Source of the DNA: Deltaproteobacteria bacterium
Lineage (GTDB): Bacteria; Desulfobacterota; Syntrophia; Syntrophales; UBA8958
Assembly (NCBI GenBank): GCA_026388335.1
Contig: JAPLJZ010000116.1
Location: 1 to 32,192 of the forward strand
Length of the DNA: 32,192 nt
Direction: 5' to 3'
Notes under the pieces: generated by a model
Told to the model about the DNA's origin: nothing
Database searches by the model: none
What the model saw: only the letters and a program-made list of their open reading frames with translations
Position numbers and translations under genes: made by a program
Shown here: piece by piece, positions 1 to 8,267 of the stretch
Numbering within the stretch: the stretch's first letter is position 1
How the letters are laid out: each line of letters begins with the position of its first letter

Positions 1-139
1 AAAGGGTCGATTTTCCGGCGCCGTTCGGGCCGATCAGGCCGATGATCTCCCCTTCATCAATGGAAAAGGATATGTTTTGGTTGGCCAGCAGCCCGCCGAA
101 ACGTTTGGTGACGCTGTCAATGATCAGCATGTCCTTCAT
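1..139 (-). CDS. livG: Branched-chain amino acid-type ABC transporter ATPase LivG (N-terminal fragment, cut by window edge)
   Basis: Only the first 46 codons lie in the window; the rest continues beyond position 1. Reading from the ATG at 139 the protein begins MKDMLIIDSVTKRFGG and reaches the Walker A loop GPNGAGKS at about residues 37-44, the nucleotide-binding site of an ABC ATPase. The start overlaps the stop of the LivM permease by four bases (ATGA), so it is the next gene of the same importer (binding protein, LivH, LivM, LivG). In this family the subunit sits on the cytoplasmic face and powers uptake with a second ATPase, LivF, which presumably lies to the left of the window. The LivG assignment rests on gene order and on the sequence before the Walker A loop. 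Confidence 0.9.
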   Translation of the reverse strand, partial: MKDMLIIDSVTKRFGGLLANQNISFSIDEGEIIGLIGPNGAGKSTL

Positions 140-1083
140 TTAGCCGTCCCCCTGTTGAAGATCGCCCACAGGCCCTGTGGCCGCAGAATGGCAAGGATGA
201 TGATCAGCAGGGAGTAGATCATCAGGTCGACGCCCTGTCCTTCGCTGCCCAGGTAAACACGTGTCAGTTCCGTTAACGGGATGAAAACAAAGGCGCCAAT
301 GACCGGTCCGTACAGTTTGCCCAGACCGCCGATCAGGCAGATGATGCACAACTGGATGGACATCATCAGGTCCATGGTGCTCGTGGGATGGATATAGAGT
401 ACATACTGGGCATAGAAGGTGCCGCAGATCGAGGTAATGACGGCGGAGATGGAAAAGGCGATCATTTTGTAGCGCTGGATGTCGATCCCAAGGCTGCGGG
501 CGCCGTCCGAGTCTTCCTTGATGGCGCGGCAGTAATAGCCGAGCCGACTTCTTTCAAAAAACCAGCAGACGCCTATAGTCGCAATGAAAATGACAAAAAT
601 AATATAATAATAGGGCAATTTGGACGTATGGAACTCAAAATTCATGAAAGATTCCGGCAGGATGGGCATGTAGATGCCCACGGCCCCTCCCGCAAACTCC
701 CAGTTGGTAAAGACGAGCAACATGATCTCGCCCACGGCGATCGTAGCGATGGCAAAATAGTGGCCCTGCAGCCGGAAGCAGGGATAGCCGACAATGATCG
801 CCAGTGCCACGGAGAAAAAACAGCCGGCCAGCATCCCCAGCCAGGGGTTGATGCCGTAGTTCACCAGCAGAATCGCCGTCGTATAGGCGCCGACGCCGAA
901 AAAGGCGGCATTCCCGAAGGAAACCTGGCCCGTATAGCCGCCGATTATGTTCCAGCCGATGCTCATCGCAGCGTAGAGCATGATCATGATGAGCATATGG
1001 CGGGGGAAGGGATCTTGATAGATCAAGGGGAACGCGATTAGCGCTCCCACAAAGATTATGAATACGATGATTCCCTTCTTCAT
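136..1083 (-). CDS. livM: Branched-chain amino acid-type ABC transporter permease LivM
   Basis: This 315-residue protein is hydrophobic almost throughout, with roughly eight to ten membrane segments. It has the usual LivM landmarks: GWNIIGGYTGQVSFGNAAF near residue 43, the EAA-like loop around ARSLGIDIQRYK near residue 195, and CLIGGLGKLYGPVIGA near 250. It forms the inner-membrane channel together with LivH. It starts with ATG three bases after the LivH stop and its stop overlaps the LivG start, so translation is probably coupled. Substrate cannot be read from the permease; the family moves branched-chain amino acids, other amino acids, amides, and aromatic or aliphatic carboxylates. No defects seen. 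Confidence 0.95.
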   Translation of the reverse strand: MKKGIIVFIIFVGALIAFPLIYQDPFPRHMLIMIMLYAAMSIGWNIIGGYTGQVSFGNAAFFGVGAYTTAILLVNYGINPWLGMLAGCFFSVALAIIVGYPCFRLQGHYFAIATIAVGEIMLLVFTNWEFAGGAVGIYMPILPESFMNFEFHTSKLPYYYIIFVIFIATIGVCWFFERSRLGYYCRAIKEDSDGARSLGIDIQRYKMIAFSISAVITSICGTFYAQYVLYIHPTSTMDLMMSIQLCIICLIGGLGKLYGPVIGAFVFIPLTELTRVYLGSEGQGVDLMIYSLLIIILAILRPQGLWAIFNRGTAK

Positions 1084-1086
1084 TAG

Positions 1087-1950
1087 TTACTTTTTCCCCA
1101 GTAGCCCCTGTGGCCGGATAAGAACCACGGCCAGATAGAGGAACAATACAAACATGAACTTGAACTGCGGGCCGATCAGGAAACCGCTCAGTACTTCGAC
1201 CAGACCCACAATAATACCGGCGGCAAAGGCCCCCGTCACACTGCCGAATCCGCCCAGGGCCACGACGACAAAGGTTATGACGCCGAAATTGGCGCCCACT
1301 TCCGGAAAGACGTAATAGAAACTTGTCAGCAACGCACCCGCCACTCCCACCGTAGCGATGCCGATGCCCCAAGCCAGGGCGAACATGCGGTCGCTGTTGA
1401 TACCCATGAGCCGGGCCGCTTCCTTGTCTTCCGAGACGGCTTCGAGCGCCATGCCAAGGCGGGTCTTTTTGAGAAACCAGAGAAGCAGGCCGTTGCATAT
1501 AATTGCGCCGGCGGCGGCGGTAAGCTGGGGGATGCCGATATACACATCACCCAACTGGATGTTGCCGCTTAAAACGGTCTGGGGGATCATCCGGTAGTCC
1601 ACCTTCCAGAGGAACGTGGCGAGTCCCCGTAGAAAAATTAGCACCCCGAAGGTGACGAAGATCTGGGAGAGCATCGGAGCGTTGATAATCGGTTTGATTA
1701 GAAGATAATAGGTGAGGATGCCCAGACCGAACAGCAGGAGTGTTACCGCGGGCAGGGAATAGAGGGGGTCCATCCCGAAGAGTACGAAGAACCAGTACGA
1801 AAAATACATGGCTATCATGAGATAGTCGCCGTGGGCGAAGTTCACGATTTCCATCATGCCGAAGATCATGGTGAGTCCAACGGCGATCAGGGCATAGAGA
1901 AAGCCGATCAGCAAACCGCTCACCAGCGTTTGGATGAATACCCCCTCCAT
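1087..1950 (-). CDS. livH: Branched-chain amino acid-type ABC transporter permease LivH
   Basis: A 287-residue hydrophobic integral membrane protein, the second permease half of the left importer. The family signature is near the N-terminus (GLLIGFLYALIAVGLTMIFG, then EIVNFAHGDYLM), with an EAA-like loop at EDKEAARLMGINSDR and the C-terminal VVALGGFGSVTGAF motif. The start at 1950 is preceded by a purine-rich AGGAAGG ribosome site. An 89-base spacer separates it from the binding-protein gene upstream, with no terminator-like hairpin, so it is probably co-transcribed. Substrate is undetermined. Confidence 0.95.
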   Translation of the reverse strand: MEGVFIQTLVSGLLIGFLYALIAVGLTMIFGMMEIVNFAHGDYLMIAMYFSYWFFVLFGMDPLYSLPAVTLLLFGLGILTYYLLIKPIINAPMLSQIFVTFGVLIFLRGLATFLWKVDYRMIPQTVLSGNIQLGDVYIGIPQLTAAAGAIICNGLLLWFLKKTRLGMALEAVSEDKEAARLMGINSDRMFALAWGIGIATVGVAGALLTSFYYVFPEVGANFGVITFVVVALGGFGSVTGAFAAGIIVGLVEVLSGFLIGPQFKFMFVLFLYLAVVLIRPQGLLGKK

Positions 1951-2039
1951 TGAAGTTTTCCTTCCTTACTATAAAATATCTTGTGCTTTCTTGTTGCGCA
2001 GAGAAGACTTTATTCCTTAATCAAGATTGTATTGCGAGT

Positions 2040-3296
2040 TCATCGCTTGTTCCATTTCGGGAACGGCCAGACAACATCCTTTGTGGCCATGTTGAAGGGC
2101 CAAACGGTGTAATATTCGCCGTTCTGAACCTGGACGATAATGCCCTTGCCCAGCATGTTCTGATGGGTCTTGGCATCGAACTTGACGCCGTCCCAAGGCA
2201 TGATCAACTGATCGGCCTTCAGGTTCGTTTCCAGAAGGGCCTTTTGAATTTTGGCCGGTTCCGTAGATTTCGCCCGGTTGATGGCGTCGGCCAGGACGAT
2301 CATCGCCGTGAAGGCCCGGGAAGAGCTTCCGTCCATCGACTTACCCGTTCGCTTCTGGAACATATCGGCAATGGTCTTGATCATGGGTTTTTTCTTGGCG
2401 AGGTCTTTCGCCCAGACTTCCCGGCTCAGGATGTAATTGGCGTCCTTACCCAGGGATTTTGTGAACTCGGGATCAATGAAGCCGGCATCGTTGGCCAAGA
2501 TGGCATCGGGGGCAAAGTTCAATTCCTTGAAAGTCTTCATGGACAGGATGGCGTCGGCAATGTAGGACGTCTGCATCACAATCCGGGGATTGTAGCTCTT
2601 TAGCTTCTGGATTTCCGAAGTCAACTGGGTGCTTTTCGCCGGATACAGAACGACTCCTGAGATGGGATAACCGTATTTAGCTGCATATTTTTCCTGGTAT
2701 TTACGGGAATCGATACCGAAAAGTGTATTCTCGTTAAACAAGGCGATAGGATTGGCGTTGATCTTCTTTTTCTTCTTCATATCATTGAGGAAATGGAAGA
2801 AATTCTCGCTTAACAGGTCATCGTTCGGGGTGGTCCGGAAGAACCATTTGAAGCCCCGTTCCGTCAGACTGGGGGAGGTGGAAGTTTCGTTGACGAAGGG
2901 GATGCCATAACGTTCGGCGGCCTGGCTGGCTGTTGCCGTGATCCCGCTGTTGTAGCAACCAATGATGGCCACAACCTTCTCTTGGGTGATCAGACGTTCC
3001 GCCTCGGCCATGCCGATTTCCGGTTTGCCCTGATGATCTCCCGCAATGATCTTGATCTTGGCGCCTTTCAGATTAGGCAGACCGATGCTCTTGGCCAACG
3101 GCATGTTCAGATCGTATTTGTTGTTCACAATATCCGCCGCCAGCTTGACTCCTTCTAGGAGAACCTGGCCGGTGCTGGCTGCAGGTCCCGTCAGAGGAAA
3201 GATGACGCCGATTCGGATCTCATTTTGGGCGTACGCCAGGGATGTGAAAGAAAACAACAACAAAAACAAACAAAAACCCTGCAAAAGCTTTTTCAT
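2040..3296 (-). CDS. Periplasmic substrate-binding protein of Liv-type ABC transporter (left system)
   Basis: A 418-residue type I periplasmic binding protein (Peripla_BP_6 / LivJ-K class). A signal peptide (Lys-Lys start, hydrophobic core, likely cleavage after AYA at residue 23) is followed by the hallmark IRIGVIFPLTGPAASTGQ and then IIGCYNSGITATASQAAERYGIPFVNETSTSPSLT, the part of the fold that lines the ligand pocket. It captures the solute in the periplasm and delivers it to LivHM. The ATG at 3296 has a strong AAGGAGG site upstream and the operon promoter lies at 3377-3405. The 418-residue length and the long KKKKK-containing insertion near residue 175 differ from the shorter binding protein of the right-hand system, so the two importers probably take different ligands. 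Ligand unknown. Confidence 0.93.
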   Translation of the reverse strand: MKKLLQGFCLFLLLFSFTSLAYAQNEIRIGVIFPLTGPAASTGQVLLEGVKLAADIVNNKYDLNMPLAKSIGLPNLKGAKIKIIAGDHQGKPEIGMAEAERLITQEKVVAIIGCYNSGITATASQAAERYGIPFVNETSTSPSLTERGFKWFFRTTPNDDLLSENFFHFLNDMKKKKKINANPIALFNENTLFGIDSRKYQEKYAAKYGYPISGVVLYPAKSTQLTSEIQKLKSYNPRIVMQTSYIADAILSMKTFKELNFAPDAILANDAGFIDPEFTKSLGKDANYILSREVWAKDLAKKKPMIKTIADMFQKRTGKSMDGSSSRAFTAMIVLADAINRAKSTEPAKIQKALLETNLKADQLIMPWDGVKFDAKTHQNMLGKGIIVQVQNGEYYTVWPFNMATKDVVWPFPKWNKR

Positions 3297-3339
3297 GATA
3301 CCCTCCTTATGTTATGAGTTAAGGCCAGCGGCGGACCTT

Positions 3340-3359
3340 CCAGACGGATGCCCGTCCGG
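3340..3359 (-). other. Small GC-rich hairpin in the 5' leader of the left liv operon
   Basis: The arms GACGG (3343-3347) and CCGTC (3352-3356) are fully complementary around a four-base loop. They are extended by a CC/GG pair beyond one mismatch. It lies between the predicted start site near 3370 and the ribosome site at about 3305. It could stabilise the transcript or slow ribosome loading; no attenuator-like alternative structure was seen. Confidence 0.35.
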
Positions 3360-3376
3360 TTGCTGGATGCCGATAC

Positions 3377-3405
3377 GTCATAAACTGTCTTGCTTTTCCT
3401 GTCAA
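3377..3405 (-). promoter_or_regulatory. Sigma70-type promoter of the left liv operon
   Basis: On the minus strand TTGACA (3405-3400) is separated by exactly 17 bases from TATGAC (3382-3377), four of six matches to the -10 consensus. It lies in the 220-base gap between the stop of paaK and the binding-protein start and points into the binding-protein gene, giving a predicted leader of about 75 bases. Seen by eye; not experimentally supported. Confidence 0.6.
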
Positions 3406-3516
3406 CGATTGTTTTTTTGGATGCTGTAGAAAAATAATGAAATTCGGGTCCCTGTCCACAATGCAGGTGGGCATTCCGGGATGGATGATTTCAATCAAAT
3501 GCTCGCAAATTCGACC

Positions 3517-4815
3517 TTATCGCCGATCTGCGACACGGACCACGGCTCCTTCCGACCGGGGCAGGCTTCTTGGCTCTACAAGGCGTAGCTTGGCGTCAAT
3601 GCCGACAACCGATCTGATCCGCTTCTTCATGAGATTCAGAACGGCCAGTTGCTCCTGGAAGTCGAGGGCAAAGATCTTTTCGGTCACCTCGATCAGCACC
3701 TCCAGGGTATCCATGGCGCCCCGGCGCGACACGACGAGTTGATACGACGGTCGTTCTTGATAGAAACTGAATATGACCTCCTCGATCTGGGAGGGGAAGA
3801 CGTTCACCCCCTTGATGATCAGCATGTCATCGGAGCGGCCCATCGTTTTTTTCATGCGCACCAGGGTCCGGCCGCACGGGCAGGGCCCATAGTCGAGGCT
3901 GGTCAGGTCCCCCGTCCGATAGCGGATCATGGGGAATGCTTCTTTCACCAGAGTCGTCAGGACCAGTTCGCCGACGCTGCCGGGAGGCAGGGTCGCCCCC
4001 GTCTTCGGGTCGATGATTTCAGGCAAAAAGGCGTCTTCGAAGATGTGCATGCCGTTTTTGCACTGACATTCGCCGGCGATCCCCGGTCCCATGACCTCCG
4101 AAACGCCGTAATTATCCATGGCCGTAATCGCGAGCCGGTCCTCAATCTCGGTCCGGAGTTCTTCGGACCACGGTTCGCCGCCAAAGAGTCCGACCCTCAG
4201 TGTCAAGCCCTTGGCATCGATGCCGTGCCGTTCCATGTAATCCGCCAGGGCCATGGCATAGCTCGGGGTGCAGACCAATACGGTCGCCCGGTAATCCTGC
4301 AAGATCATAACCTGCTTTTCCGTATTTCCCGTGCTCATGGGGATTACCGACGCCCCGATGGCTTCCGTTCCGTAATGAAGGCCGAAGGCACCCGTATAGA
4401 GGCCGTAGAGAAAGGCGATCTGGACCAGATCGTCACGGGTTACCCCGGCGGCGGACATAAAGCGGGCTACCAGGTTGGACCACGTGTGGATATCGTTTTT
4501 CGAATAACCGACGACAATGGGCTTGCTTGTCGTTCCGGAAGAGGAATGAATGCGTACTACCTCACGCAAGGGGACGGCGAACATGCCATAAGGATAATTC
4601 AGGCGCAGATCGTTTTTGGTAGTGAAGGGGAAGCGGGTCAAGTCGGAAAGAGATTGAATGTCTTCGGGAATAATGCCCAGTTCGTTGAACGTCTTTCGGT
4701 AATAGGTTACATTCTTGTGAACCCGGTTCAAGGTTGCCTGAAGTTTTTCCAATTGGAGCTGCTCCAGGTCCTCCCTGGGCATGCATTCATGAAGAGGGTC
4801 CCATATTTTCATCAT
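3517..4815 (-). CDS. paaK: Phenylacetate-CoA ligase (AMP-forming)
   Basis: A 432-residue cytoplasmic enzyme of the PaaK branch of the ANL superfamily. It activates phenylacetate or a related aryl/acyl acid with ATP and CoA to the CoA thioester plus AMP and pyrophosphate. The order of motifs is typical: P-loop-like HSSSGTTSKPIVVGYS near residues 90-105, NYGVSEVMGPGIAGEC near 235, RYRTGDLTSLDYGPCPCGRT near 300 and the hinge MLIIKGVNVFPSQIEEV near 335. Length is normal for the family. Two ATGs in tandem (4815 and 4812) follow GGGAGG; the second has the better spacing. It lies 64 bases after livF of the right-hand importer, same direction, suggesting uptake is tied to CoA activation. In anaerobes the same ligase often processes arylacetates from aromatic amino acid fermentation, an equally good reading here. 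Confidence 0.93.
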   Translation of the reverse strand: MMKIWDPLHECMPREDLEQLQLEKLQATLNRVHKNVTYYRKTFNELGIIPEDIQSLSDLTRFPFTTKNDLRLNYPYGMFAVPLREVVRIHSSSGTTSKPIVVGYSKNDIHTWSNLVARFMSAAGVTRDDLVQIAFLYGLYTGAFGLHYGTEAIGASVIPMSTGNTEKQVMILQDYRATVLVCTPSYAMALADYMERHGIDAKGLTLRVGLFGGEPWSEELRTEIEDRLAITAMDNYGVSEVMGPGIAGECQCKNGMHIFEDAFLPEIIDPKTGATLPPGSVGELVLTTLVKEAFPMIRYRTGDLTSLDYGPCPCGRTLVRMKKTMGRSDDMLIIKGVNVFPSQIEEVIFSFYQERPSYQLVVSRRGAMDTLEVLIEVTEKIFALDFQEQLAVLNLMKKRIRSVVGIDAKLRLVEPRSLPRSEGAVVRVADRR

Positions 4816-4879
4816 CTACCTCCCGGTTAATGATTAGTGATGCGCCGTTTTCGTTGTCGGCCGCTTATAATCGTTCGTA

Positions 4880-5623
4880 TTATCGTTCCCATATCTCTTT
4901 CTTGTCCCGGCCGAGATAAGCCCGCTGAACGTCTCTGTTTTCCATGAGATCGGCAGCGTCACCGTCGAGAATCACTTTTCCCGTCTCCAGGACGTATCCG
5001 CGGCTGGCCGTTTTCAGTGCCACCCTGGCGTTCTGCTCTACAAGTAGGACGGTCGTTTTCTTTTCCCTGGCCAAGTTTTCGATGACCCGGAAGATTTCCT
5101 GAACCACCAGGGGTGCGAGTCCCATGGACGGTTCGTCGAGAAGCATGATTTTAGGTTTTGCCATAAGGGCGCGGCCGATGGCAAGCATTTGTTGCTCACC
5201 GCCCGAAAGGGTGCCTGCCAGTTGTTTCCTCCTCTCCATAAGAATCGGAAAGAGGTCGAAGACCATCGTCATCGTTTCTTTGGCCTCTTTTTTACCGTCT
5301 CTTTTCCGGCAACGCAGATAGGCGCCTAATTCAAGATTATCTTCCACGGAAAGGGGCTTGAAGACTTGCCTGCCTTCGGGGACCTGGGAAATGCCTCGTT
5401 CTACAATGCCGTGGGGGGGAAGTTCGTGAATCGGTTCACCTGAAAACAGAATCTGGCCGCTTTTAGGGGGAACGATGCCCGAGATGGAGTTCAGGAGCGT
5501 CGTCTTCCCGGCGCCGTTTGCGCCGATGAGGGTGACGATCTCTCCCTCCTGCAGATGGAGGGAAACGTTCTTCAGGGCATGAACCTGGCCGTAGTAGGTA
5601 TTGATATTCTTAATAGTTAACAT
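4880..5623 (-). CDS. livF: Branched-chain amino acid-type ABC transporter ATPase LivF
   Basis: A 247-residue ABC ATPase of the LivF type. It starts MLTIKNINTYYGQVHALKNVSL and has Walker A GANGAGKTT near residues 34-42, the ABC signature LSGGEQQMLAIGRAL near 140, Walker B IMLLDEPSMGLAP near 160, and the switch His region VLLVEQNA. All catalytic motifs are intact. It works as a heterodimer with LivG under the LivHM permease. It starts eight bases after the LivG stop with an AGGA ribosome site, and is the last transport gene before paaK. Confidence 0.96.
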   Translation of the reverse strand: MLTIKNINTYYGQVHALKNVSLHLQEGEIVTLIGANGAGKTTLLNSISGIVPPKSGQILFSGEPIHELPPHGIVERGISQVPEGRQVFKPLSVEDNLELGAYLRCRKRDGKKEAKETMTMVFDLFPILMERRKQLAGTLSGGEQQMLAIGRALMAKPKIMLLDEPSMGLAPLVVQEIFRVIENLAREKKTTVLLVEQNARVALKTASRGYVLETGKVILDGDAADLMENRDVQRAYLGRDKKEIWER

Positions 5624-5631
5624 TTACAATC

Positions 5632-6384
5632 CTATCCATCGCCCAGATAGGCGGCAATCACTTCGGGATTTTCCTGGATCTCCCGGGGCGTCCCTTCCGC
5701 CAGTTTGCGCCCGAGGTTTAGAACGACGACGGCGTCGCAGACGTCCATAACCAGTTCCATGTCGTGCTCCACGAGGACGATGGTGATTCCCGAGTCCTTG
5801 ATTTTCTTGATGAGTTCGGCCAGCCCCATTGTTTCCCTGCTATTGAGCCCTGCCGCCGGTTCGTCCATGAGAATGATCCGAGGTTCCGCGGCCAGGGCGC
5901 GGGCAATCTCCAGAAGCCGCCCCTTGCCGAAGGGCAAGCTTCCCGCCGTCATTCCGGCTAGATCGGCTATCCCTGTATATTCAAGCCATTTCAGCGCCCG
6001 GCTGCGGATACTCTTCTCTTCCCGTCTCTGGCCGGGGAGCTTAAAGGCGCAGGAAAAGATGCCGCTTTTACTCTTCGTGTGGAGGCCGACCATGACATTT
6101 TCCAGGACGGTCATGTGTCCGAAGAGTTCCACATTCTGGAAGGTGCGGACCATGCCGAGGCAAACCAGCCTTTCCGGGGGCATCCGGGAGATATTCTGCT
6201 CCCCAAGATAGACATTCCCCGCATCCTGGCTGTAAAGGCCCGTGGCGATATTGAAGAGAGTTGTCTTCCCCGCGCCGTTGGGGCCGATGACCCCGGTAAT
6301 GGTGCCGCTCTCCACGTTGAACGAAACGTCCTCAAGAGCCGTCACGCCTCCAAATTTCTTGGTTATTTTTGTCAGGCTCAGCAA
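5632..6384 (-). CDS. livG: Branched-chain amino acid-type ABC transporter ATPase LivG (TTG start)
   Basis: A 250-residue ABC ATPase with the LivG pattern: MLSLTKITKKFGGVTALEDV, Walker A GPNGAGKTT near residue 34-42, the LivG-specific MVRTFQNVELFGHMTVLENVMVG region near 80-100, Walker B IILMDEPAAGLN near 165 and the switch LVEHDMELVM near 200. The signature loop reads LPFGKGRLLEIARAL, a Lys where LSGGQ-type loops carry Gln; LivG proteins are already variable at this spot, so activity is expected. No ATG fits: the start is TTG at 6384, two bases after the LivM stop, supported by AAGAGG seven bases upstream. Confidence 0.94.
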   Translation of the reverse strand: MLSLTKITKKFGGVTALEDVSFNVESGTITGVIGPNGAGKTTLFNIATGLYSQDAGNVYLGEQNISRMPPERLVCLGMVRTFQNVELFGHMTVLENVMVGLHTKSKSGIFSCAFKLPGQRREEKSIRSRALKWLEYTGIADLAGMTAGSLPFGKGRLLEIARALAAEPRIILMDEPAAGLNSRETMGLAELIKKIKDSGITIVLVEHDMELVMDVCDAVVVLNLGRKLAEGTPREIQENPEVIAAYLGDG

Positions 6385-6386
6385 AC

Positions 6387-7343
6387 TCAGGCCTCTTTTC
6401 TTCTCTTGATTGCCGCGGCCAGGGCTTCGAAGCCGCCGATCAGGCCGCCGGGCATGAACATGGTCATTACAATCAAAAGCAGCCCATAGATAACGATATC
6501 AAAATCATGGAAAACCCGCAGAAATTCGGGAAGCAGAGTCAGAATGGCGGCGCCGAGGAAGGAGCCGTAGATACTGCCCAAACCGCCGATGATCACCATG
6601 GTAACGAGTTCCACGGAAAAGTTGAATCCGAATGACGCCGGGGCGATAAAGGTCATGGTATGGGCATAAAAGCTTCCCGCTAAGGCGGAAATGAGGGCGG
6701 AGACGGTGAAAATCTGCACCTTGAGGAGCCGTACATTGACCCCCATGACCCGGGCCGCCACCTCAGAATCGTGGATAGCCCGTAGCGCCCGGCCGATTCG
6801 GGAGTTGGCCAGGTTGATGGACAAAAGCATCGTCAACAGGGTGAAGACCCAGATCAGGTAATAATTGGTCATGTCGCTGTCGAAGATTAAGGGGCCGAGA
6901 GCAAGATTGGGTATCCCGGACATCCCCGATGGACCGCCTGTCCAGGCGACCGTTTCATTGAAAACAATATACATGATGATGCCGAAACCCAGGGTGGCCA
7001 TGGCCAGATAATGCCCCTTCAGTTTCAGAATGGGGAAGCCGATGATGAAGGCCATCACGCCCACGCAAACGGCTGCCGCGACCATAGCCATCCAGGGGTC
7101 GATGGCGTAGCGTGTCGTAAGAATTCCTGAAATATAAGCCCCGAGGCCGAAAAAGGCCGCATGGCCCAGAGAGATCTGACCGGCAAAACCCAGAAGCAGG
7201 TTCAAGGCAACGGCCAGCATGGTGTTGATCCCGATGAAGACGAACACATTCAGGAGGTAATTGCCCTGTAGCAGCAGGGGCGTGACCAGGACAACCAGTC
7301 CAAAGGCTGTAAATATGAGGATATCCCGTTGTTCTTTTGTCAT
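6387..7343 (-). CDS. livM: Branched-chain amino acid-type ABC transporter permease LivM
   Basis: A 318-residue inner-membrane permease starting MTKEQRDILIFTAFG. Family marks include NLLLGFAGQISLGHAAFFGLGAYISG near residue 50, the loop DSEVAARVMGVNVRLLK near 190-205 and VIIGGLGSIYGSFLGA near 255. The open frame continues upstream to 7433, but that part would overlap livH and is charged rather than hydrophobic, so I start at the ATG at 7343, ten bases after the livH stop. It pairs with LivH in the right-hand importer. The C-terminus ends in a basic cytoplasmic tail (AAIKRRKEA). Confidence 0.94.
   Translation of the reverse strand: MTKEQRDILIFTAFGLVVLVTPLLLQGNYLLNVFVFIGINTMLAVALNLLLGFAGQISLGHAAFFGLGAYISGILTTRYAIDPWMAMVAAAVCVGVMAFIIGFPILKLKGHYLAMATLGFGIIMYIVFNETVAWTGGPSGMSGIPNLALGPLIFDSDMTNYYLIWVFTLLTMLLSINLANSRIGRALRAIHDSEVAARVMGVNVRLLKVQIFTVSALISALAGSFYAHTMTFIAPASFGFNFSVELVTMVIIGGLGSIYGSFLGAAILTLLPEFLRVFHDFDIVIYGLLLIVMTMFMPGGLIGGFEALAAAIKRRKEA
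6392..6397 (-). promoter_or_regulatory. Ribosome binding site that fixes the TTG start of livG
   Basis: AAGAGG on the minus strand lies seven bases before the TTG at 6384. There is no in-frame ATG nearby, so this site is the main evidence for the start. It sits within the last codons of livM, implying coupled translation. Confidence 0.55.
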
Positions 7344-7353
7344 TGCCACGATC

Positions 7354-8238
7354 TCAGACCCTTTCCGTCTCTTTTTTGCCAAAGACCCCCTCAGGCCGGA
7401 GAAAGAGGATAAGCAATAAGATGATGAAGGCAATGGCGTCTTTGTAGCCGGAGGAGATGAGGCCTGCTCCCAGGGATTCGAGAATACCGAGGAGAAGTCC
7501 GCCGATGACGGTGCCCAGGCCGCTGCTCATGCCGCCGATGATGGCTGCACAGAATCCTTTCAGACCGAGCATGATGCCCATATCATAAGACGTCATCGTG
7601 AGGGGAGCAATGATGATGCCGGCCAGAGAGCCGATGGCGGAACTGATCATGAATGACAAAAGGACCATGGTTTTTACGCTGATGCCGACGAGGCTTGCCG
7701 CCTGGCTGTTGAAGGCGCAGGCGCGCATGGCCTTGCCGAAGATGCTGTACTGGAAAAAGAGTTTGCTTGCCATGATAATCACCGCCGTGAGGGCAAAGAT
7801 CCAGAGATTCTGGGGAAGCATCGTAGCCCCCATAAGATAAAGGGGATCATTTCCGGAGAAGGCGGGCAGGGCGTGGGTGTCTTTTCCCCATACGAGCATG
7901 GCGGCGCCACGGATGAGGATGCTGGCGCCGATGGTGATGATGACCAGACTCAAAGGGCTGGCGTTTTTGAGGGGCCTAATGGCCAGCCGCTCAAAAACGA
8001 CGCCGACGGCGGTAGCAACGGCGACGGCCAGGACAATGGACGTTATGAGGGGCAGTTGGAAAACATTGAGGAAGAAGATGGTCAGCATCCCCCCCAGCAT
8101 CACGAACTCGCCTTGGGCGAAGTTGATAATTCCCGTGGCGTTATAGATGATGGCAAATCCAAAGCCGATCAATGCATAGATTGATCCGTTCGAAAGGCCG
8201 GAGAGGATATACTGAATTATTTGGTCGCTGTTTTCCAT
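7354..8238 (-). CDS. livH: Branched-chain amino acid-type ABC transporter permease LivH
   Basis: A 294-residue membrane protein with the LivH opening IIQYILSGLSNGSIYALIGF and NATGIINFAQGEFVMLGG, an EAA-like region (NSQAASLVGISVKT) and the C-terminal AIIGGMSSGLGTVIGG motif. The frame is open back to 8289, inside the binding-protein gene. I choose the ATG at 8238 (MENSDQ) because similarity to the family begins there. It lacks a convincing ribosome site directly upstream, so translation may be coupled to the binding-protein stop 30 bases earlier, where a GGGG run lies. Confidence 0.92.
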   Translation of the reverse strand: MENSDQIIQYILSGLSNGSIYALIGFGFAIIYNATGIINFAQGEFVMLGGMLTIFFLNVFQLPLITSIVLAVAVATAVGVVFERLAIRPLKNASPLSLVIITIGASILIRGAAMLVWGKDTHALPAFSGNDPLYLMGATMLPQNLWIFALTAVIIMASKLFFQYSIFGKAMRACAFNSQAASLVGISVKTMVLLSFMISSAIGSLAGIIIAPLTMTSYDMGIMLGLKGFCAAIIGGMSSGLGTVIGGLLLGILESLGAGLISSGYKDAIAFIILLLILFLRPEGVFGKKETERV

Positions 8239-8267
8239 AGCTATGGGAGTATAAATGTCATCCCCTC

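Noticed and set aside
3649-4830. 393-codon open frame antisense to paaK
   Set aside because: It lies wholly opposite a recognisable ligase with all its motifs, has no ribosome site, and its composition (rich in His, Arg, Gly, Asp) is that of a codon-bias shadow.
4867-4883. AT-rich inverted repeat ATAAT/ATTAT at the end of livF
   Set aside because: Five AT-only pairs around a seven-base loop overlapping the stop codon; too weak to call a terminator or operator.
7344-7433. N-terminal extension of LivM (30 residues)
   Set aside because: Overlaps livH and is polar and basic, unlike LivM N-termini; the ATG at 7343 fits better.
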